Origin: Pseudomonadota bacterium
GTDB taxonomy: Bacteria > Pseudomonadota > Alphaproteobacteria > Sphingomonadales > Sphingomonadaceae
Length of the DNA stretch: 9,255 nt
NCBI GenBank assembly: GCA_023433445.1
Contig: JAEZCS010000212.1
Coordinates: 1 to 9,255 of the forward strand
Direction: 5' to 3'
Of this stretch, positions 6,090 to 9,255 are shown one piece after another (the stretch's first letter is position 1; every line of letters begins with the position of its first letter). A program made the position numbers and the translations under genes. Under the pieces are notes generated by a model that saw nothing but the letters and a program-made list of their open reading frames with translations, searched no databases and had not been told where the DNA came from.

Positions 6090-6192
6090 TGAACATCCTC
6101 GGGCATTGTTACGACGTCGGAAATAGGTGGTTGTGGATGCAGGCGCAACGGCTCATCCTGAGAAACACGCAATCAGGGCAAGGGGTGTGGAC
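6090..6192. promoter_or_regulatory. Divergent lemA/mscL promoter region
   Basis: These 103 bp must carry the promoters for both the lemA operon and mscL. No strong sigma-70, EcfG (GGAAC-N16/17-GTT) or CtrA (TTAA-N7-TTAA) match is visible. The best minus-strand guess is TTGCGC, 16 bases, CTATTT, which is weak. The mscL ribosome site AAGGGG is at 6180-6185, 7 bases before its ATG. Confidence 0.4.
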
Positions 6193-6621
6193 ATGGGGCT
6201 GATTTCCGAATTCAAGACCTTCATCAATCGGGGCAATGTCATCGATCTGGCAGTTGGTGTGATCATCGGCGGTGCATTCGCTACGATCACCAAGTCGCTG
6301 ACCGACGACCTTATCATGCCGGTGGTCGGCTTCCTGTTCGGCGGAGCGGATTTTTCCGGCTACTTCATCCGGCTTGGCGAAATACCCGCCGGGTTCAAGG
6401 GCAATCCAGAAAGCTATGCCGATTTGAAAGGCGCTGGCGTGGCGATGCTGGGCTGGGGCGAGTTCCTGACGGTGCTGGTCAACTTCCTGATCCTCGCCTT
6501 CATCATCTTCCTGCTGATCAGGACGGTGAACAAGCTGATGCCGAAGCCGGAAGCCGCGCCTGTTGCAACGCCCGAAGAGGTTCTGCTGCTGCGCGAAATC
6601 CGCGATAATTTGAAAAAATAA
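6193..6621 (+). CDS. mscL: Large-conductance mechanosensitive channel MscL
   Basis: The protein has 142 residues, the usual MscL length. This pentameric inner-membrane channel opens under membrane tension to release solutes during hypo-osmotic shock. The N-terminal amphipathic helix and first pore helix read MGLISEFKTFINRGNVIDLAVGVIIGGAFATITKSL, the strongest family signature. TM1 spans about 17-46 and contains the Gly-rich gate region. A periplasmic loop follows (47-87), then TM2 (88-112) with GEFLTVLVNFLILAFIIFLLIR, and a cytoplasmic charged helix EEVLLLREIRDNLKK (128-142). I chose the ATG at 6193 because the family begins MGLISEFKTF and AAGGGG lies 7 bases upstream. The ATG at 6127 would add 22 non-conserved residues. 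No convincing terminator follows. Confidence 0.97.
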   Translation: MGLISEFKTFINRGNVIDLAVGVIIGGAFATITKSLTDDLIMPVVGFLFGGADFSGYFIRLGEIPAGFKGNPESYADLKGAGVAMLGWGEFLTVLVNFLILAFIIFLLIRTVNKLMPKPEAAPVATPEEVLLLREIRDNLKK

Positions 6622-6652
6622 TTCGTTTCTGCGACGAAAGGAGTGTGCGGCG

Positions 6653-6677
6653 GGAACCATCCGCCGTGCGACCAGTT
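6653..6677 (+). promoter_or_regulatory. EcfG-type general-stress promoter upstream of the small lipoprotein gene
   Basis: GGAAC (6653-6657), a 17-base spacer, then GTT (6675-6677) fits the alphaproteobacterial EcfG sigma-factor consensus GGAAC-N16/17-(C)GTT, with A instead of C at the variable first position of the -10. Transcription would begin near 6685, leaving a leader of about 80 bases before the GTG at 6767. In these bacteria EcfG is released through the PhyR-NepR partner switch under general stress. The consensus is known; the use of this site is inferred. Confidence 0.6.
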
Positions 6678-6753
6678 GATCGCGGTCAGAGTTCGGGGTG
6701 CATTTGCGCAGTCGGGCTCTTGCCGAATGACGTCAGCCCCAGGGGGGCGCAAC

Positions 6754-6758
6754 AGGAG
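6754..6758 (+). promoter_or_regulatory. Ribosome binding site for the GTG-started lipoprotein
   Basis: AGGAG lies 8 bases before the GTG at 6767. It supports this non-ATG start, which gives a complete signal peptide and lipobox. Confidence 0.7.
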
Positions 6759-6766
6759 AATACGCC

Positions 6767-7039
6767 GTGAAAACCATCGTCTCAGTCCTCGGGCTTGCCA
6801 GCTTGATCGCGCTCGCTGCGTGCGATTCCAAGCAGGAAAACCAAGTCGAGAACGCATACGAGAATCAGGCGGACGCCATCGACAACCAGGCCGACAACAT
6901 GGAAGCAATGGCCGACAACCTGTCGGGCAACGCAGAGGCAGCTGCTGAGAACGCCGCCGACGCGCTGGAGAACAAGGCTGATGCGACCCGCGAAGCAGGC
7001 GAACGCGCTGCTGACGCTGTTGAAGAGAGAACGAACTAA
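6767..7039 (+). CDS. Small Asn/Ala-rich helical lipoprotein, probably stress-induced
   Basis: The protein has 90 residues and starts at GTG. The signal peptide MKTIVSVLGLASLIALAAC ends in lipobox L16-A17-A18-C19, so the mature protein is a 72-residue lipoprotein starting at Cys19. The +2 residue is Asp, which in E. coli retains lipoproteins in the inner membrane; whether that rule holds here is uncertain. The mature part has no globular core: it is built from short degenerate units rich in Asn, Ala, Asp and Glu (ENQADAIDNQADNMEAMADN and later ENAADALENKADATREAGER). This suggests one long amphipathic helix or coiled coil, reminiscent in style of Lpp-like lipoproteins but without the C-terminal Lys for murein attachment. 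An EcfG-type promoter lies upstream and a strong terminator follows, so it is probably a single-gene transcript. I do not recognise a named family. Confidence 0.85.
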   Translation: MKTIVSVLGLASLIALAACDSKQENQVENAYENQADAIDNQADNMEAMADNLSGNAEAAAENAADALENKADATREAGERAADAVEERTN

Positions 7040-7060
7040 GGTTTCGCTTTCCCAAGCCGG

Positions 7061-7096
7061 AAAGGGCGTCGCGATCATGATCGCGGCGCCCTTTTT
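7061..7096 (+). terminator. Strong intrinsic terminator after the lipoprotein gene
   Basis: GGGCG (7064-7068) pairs with CGCCC (7087-7091). Inside it lies the perfect palindrome CGCGATCATGATCGCG (7070-7085), with one possible U-G pair between 7069 and 7086. Five T follow (7092-7096), and AAA at 7061-7063 extends the stem. It begins 22 bases after the lipoprotein stop and separates that gene from cheA. Confidence 0.92.
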
Positions 7097-7114
7097 GCTG
7101 ACAGCTGAACGTCT

Positions 7115-7130
7115 TTAACGGCCCTTTAAC
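7115..7130 (+). promoter_or_regulatory. Perfect CtrA-type binding site upstream of cheA
   Basis: TTAA (7115-7118), 7 bases, TTAAC (7126-7130) matches the full alphaproteobacterial CtrA consensus TTAA-N7-TTAAC at every defined base. It ends 48 bases before the cheA ATG, a spacing that suits a site overlapping the -35 region of an activated promoter. CtrA control of motility and chemotaxis genes is established in several alphaproteobacteria; binding here is inferred. Confidence 0.65.
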
Positions 7131-7178
7131 CACGCCCTGCCCATGGTGCCGCTGCGCGCATCCGTGAAGGCCGAGGGA

Positions 7179-9255
7179 ATGGACGAGCTACTTCAGGAAT
7201 TCATAGCTGAAACACAGGAAACGCTGGAGGCTCTGGCGGGCGAGGTCGTCGCCTGGGAAGCCGACCCCAGCGATCGGGATCGGCTTGATGCCATTTTCCG
7301 GTTTTTCCATACGGTAAAGGGAAGCTGCGGCTTCCTTAACCTGCCGCGATTTGAGCGGTTGAGCCATGCGGCTGAAGATGTGCTGTCGGAAATTCGCGCT
7401 GGCAATCGTACGCCTGATTCTGCGACCGTGAGCGCCGTCCTGGGCATCATGGACAGGATTGCCGAACTGGCGGAAGCCGTGGCGATTGGATCGGCGCTGC
7501 CGGACGAGAATGACGATTATCTGATCAGTGCGCTTGTCGAGAAAGAACAATGTGGGCCAAGCGAAGAGCTGGTCCCCACCGTGGAGCCTATTCGACAGGG
7601 TGGCGCCCAGGCGGTGCCAAGGACCATTCGTCTGCCATTGTCGCTGATCGATCAACTGATGAACGGCGTGTCGGACATGGTGCTGGCGCGCAATGAGCTT
7701 TCCCGCAAGCTGCGTGAACGGACCGGCGATCCTGAACTGGAGAGCGCCTTTGAGCGGCTTTCTACCTGCGTTGCCGACATGCGCGATTCCATTTCGAAGA
7801 CGCGCATGCAGCGGGTGGAGCGGTTGTTCACCGCCATCCCCCGCATGGTCCGCGACCTTGGTCGTGAACTGGGCAAGCGCATCGATCTGGTCCTGGAGGG
7901 CGGCGACGTCGAAATGGATCGCGAGATGGTGGAGATGGTGGTCGATCCGCTGACCCACATCGTCCGCAACAGCATCGATCACGGCATCGAAATGCCCGAG
8001 GAACGCCGCGTGCTCGGCAAGCCCGAGGCGGGCACGTTGAAGGTGCAGGCCCGCCAGTCAGGCAACCAGATCGTGATCGAGGTCAGCGACGACGGGCGTG
8101 GCATCGACACCGCAAGGCTGGTCGAGAAATCCATCGCGAATGGCAGGCTGACGCGGGAAGCCGCCGTCAAGATGAGCGAGAGCGAAAAGCTGGACCTGAT
8201 CTTCCAGGCCGGGCTGTCCACCGCGCAACAGGTTACTGCGATTTCCGGCCGGGGGGTCGGCATGGATGTGGTGCGCGCCAATGTGGAGCGGATCGGCGGG
8301 GTCATTGCGCTGCATAACGAGATTGGCCGCGGTCTGCGCATCGTGCTGCGCGTCCCGCTGACGCTGACCATCATTCCGGGCCTTATCATCCGGTCGGGCG
8401 GCCTGCACTTCGCCATTCCGCGCGCGGCTGTCGTGGAGATCCTGCACGACAACAATGAAACGCTGCACATTGCCGAAGTCGGCGGCGCAAAGATCGCCAC
8501 GATTCGCGCTGTCCGCCATTCGATGATCGATCTGGAAGACGTGCTGGGCATGGAAAAGGTGGTTCAGCCGGGCCCGCGCGCCATCATGGTGGTGCGTTCC
8601 GCCACTGGCGTGCCGTTCGCCCTCGGTGTCGCTGCCGTAGACAATCATGAGGAACTGGTCATCCGTCCCGCCTCTCCGCTGATCATGGCGACCGGCGTCT
8701 ATGCGGGCATGACGCTGCCCGACAATGGGAAGCCGATGCTGCTGCTGGACGCCGCTGGTCTCGCCAATGCTGCCCGCCTGCCGAACATCGTGGATGAGCG
8801 CTCGATCGATCAGTTGGAGGACAGCGGCGACGGAGAAGCGCGGGTCGAAATGGTGTCGGCACTGCGGTTCGAAGAGCTTTCGGGCGAAAGGCGGCTGATC
8901 AAATTGTCGCTGGTAGAGCGGGTGGAAGATGTCGATGCCACGCTCTTTGGCCGTTCTGGCGGAAACGCCTTTGTCCGCTTGGACGGCCGGCTGGTGCCGG
9001 TGGCGAACGGAGCGCACAGCTTTGCAACTGGCCATGTATCGGCACTGCGTCTGCGCGACGGCAGCCAGGAGGCCTGTTACCCGGTTGCCGCTGTCCTGGA
9101 CATCGTCGAAATGCCGGCCGTGCCCGATATGGTCGCCATGCAGGGCGTTTTGAGTGGCGTTGCCGTGGTCGAAGGCGAACATCTTGAGGTGCTCAATCCT
9201 TTTGCCCTTTTCGCGTCCCTGCCCGGAACGCCTATTATCGAGCGTAGCCGAGGAC
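7179..9255 (+). CDS. cheA: Chemotaxis histidine kinase CheA, P2-less, with a second CheW-like region; 3' end beyond window
   Basis: The frame is open for 692 codons to the right edge with no stop. Domains in order: an HPt (P1) domain at about 1-105, with phospho-acceptor His44 in HTVKGSCGF; a short linker with no recognisable CheY-binding P2; a dimerisation domain (P3) from about 148 (IRLPLSLIDQLMNGVSDMVLARNEL); a kinase domain (P4) with N box HIVRNSIDHG (Asn264), G1 box DDGRG (304-308) and G2 box GRGVGMD (357-363); and a CheW-like P5 from about 394 to 530 (PLTLTIIPGLIIRSGGLHFAIP). Another CheW-like region seems to begin near 557 (VSALRFEELSGERRLIKLSLVERVED) and runs off the edge. CheA autophosphorylates in receptor arrays and passes phosphate to CheY and CheB. 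The key residues are present, so it should be active. I chose the ATG at 7179 because CheA proteins begin MDELLQEFIAET-like and GAAGG lies 8 bases upstream; the in-frame ATG at 7143 is the alternative. cheW, cheY or similar genes would be expected past the right edge. Confidence 0.95.
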   Translation, partial: MDELLQEFIAETQETLEALAGEVVAWEADPSDRDRLDAIFRFFHTVKGSCGFLNLPRFERLSHAAEDVLSEIRAGNRTPDSATVSAVLGIMDRIAELAEAVAIGSALPDENDDYLISALVEKEQCGPSEELVPTVEPIRQGGAQAVPRTIRLPLSLIDQLMNGVSDMVLARNELSRKLRERTGDPELESAFERLSTCVADMRDSISKTRMQRVERLFTAIPRMVRDLGRELGKRIDLVLEGGDVEMDREMVEMVVDPLTHIVRNSIDHGIEMPEERRVLGKPEAGTLKVQARQSGNQIVIEVSDDGRGIDTARLVEKSIANGRLTREAAVKMSESEKLDLIFQAGLSTAQQVTAISGRGVGMDVVRANVERIGGVIALHNEIGRGLRIVLRVPLTLTIIPGLIIRSGGLHFAIPRAAVVEILHDNNETLHIAEVGGAKIATIRAVRHSMIDLEDVLGMEKVVQPGPRAIMVVRSATGVPFALGVAAVDNHEELVIRPASPLIMATGVYAGMTLPDNGKPMLLLDAAGLANAARLPNIVDERSIDQLEDSGDGEARVEMVSALRFEELSGERRLIKLSLVERVEDVDATLFGRSGGNAFVRLDGRLVPVANGAHSFATGHVSALRLRDGSQEACYPVAAVLDIVEMPAVPDMVAMQGVLSGVAVVEGEHLEVLNPFALFASLPGTPIIERSRG

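Noticed and set aside
5253..6092. Plus-strand open frame of 279 codons
   Set aside because: It overlaps lemA and the start of the YgcG-type gene in antisense, has no recognisable motif, and comes from high GC.
6127..6192. Upstream in-frame ATG extending MscL by 22 residues
   Set aside because: The extension is not like any MscL N-terminus, while MGLISEFKTF at 6193 is the family start and has its own ribosome site.
6623..6640. TTCGT/ACGAA inverted repeat just after mscL as a terminator
   Set aside because: The stem is only 5 bp and no T tract follows on the plus strand.
6728..6750. TGACGTCA palindrome and adjacent GCCCC/GGGGGC in the lipoprotein leader as a riboswitch or attenuator
   Set aside because: The elements are short, the second hairpin would have a 2-base loop, and no riboswitch core is recognisable.
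8058..9182. Long minus-strand open frame (374 codons) opposite cheA, with two more at 7188-7982 and 7979-8551
   Set aside because: All three lie wholly antisense to a clear CheA with intact catalytic motifs. Their proteins are rich in His, Arg, Gln and Asp, as expected from reading GC-rich coding DNA backwards.

Overview
The window looks like chromosome of a sphingomonad-type alphaproteobacterium (Sphingobium, Sphingomonas or a close relative). The signs are GC-rich coding sequence, a DUF6456 protein, a CheA without the CheY-binding P2 domain, a perfect CtrA-type site, an EcfG-type general-stress promoter and a composite palindromic repeat of the kind scattered through alphaproteobacterial genomes. 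This placement is from family knowledge; no search was run.

Layout. (1) 1-1004, plus strand: the middle and end of a NasA-like molybdopterin nitrate reductase. It stops before the C-terminal dinucleotide-binding domain, exactly where a 107-bp palindromic repeat (1001-1107) begins. (2) 1104-2276, minus: a GT4 glycosyltransferase whose stop codon lies in the other end of that repeat. The repeat also provides its terminator. (3) 2335-2898, minus: an XRE regulator with a degraded S24-like domain, divergent from a DUF6456 gene (2995-3453, plus). (4) 3458-6089, minus: a compact operon read as lemA lipoprotein, YgcG-type secreted TPM protein, membrane TPM protein, ADP-ribose-type Nudix hydrolase. 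Its genes are 9 bp apart, or overlap by 1 bp and 4 bp. (5) 6193-6621, plus: mscL, divergent from lemA. (6) 6767-7039, plus: a small Asn/Ala-rich lipoprotein behind an EcfG-type promoter and ahead of a strong terminator. (7) 7179 to the right edge, plus: a chemotaxis histidine kinase CheA with a perfect CtrA-type site 49 bp upstream. The CheA frame is open for 692 codons and has no stop inside the window.

How the genes fit together. Regions 4-6 have an envelope theme: LemA and TPM membrane proteins, a mechanosensitive channel and a stress-promoter lipoprotein. The CtrA-type site before cheA suggests cell-cycle or developmental control of chemotaxis, as described in other alphaproteobacteria. 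I see no phage, insertion sequence, CRISPR array, tRNA or rRNA. Nothing here is clearly a new system. The best leads are the eroded or repurposed nitrate reductase ending in a repeat, the regulatory sites before the lipoprotein and cheA genes, and the Nudix enzyme coupled to the LemA/TPM operon. No gene-free stretch exceeds 300 bases.
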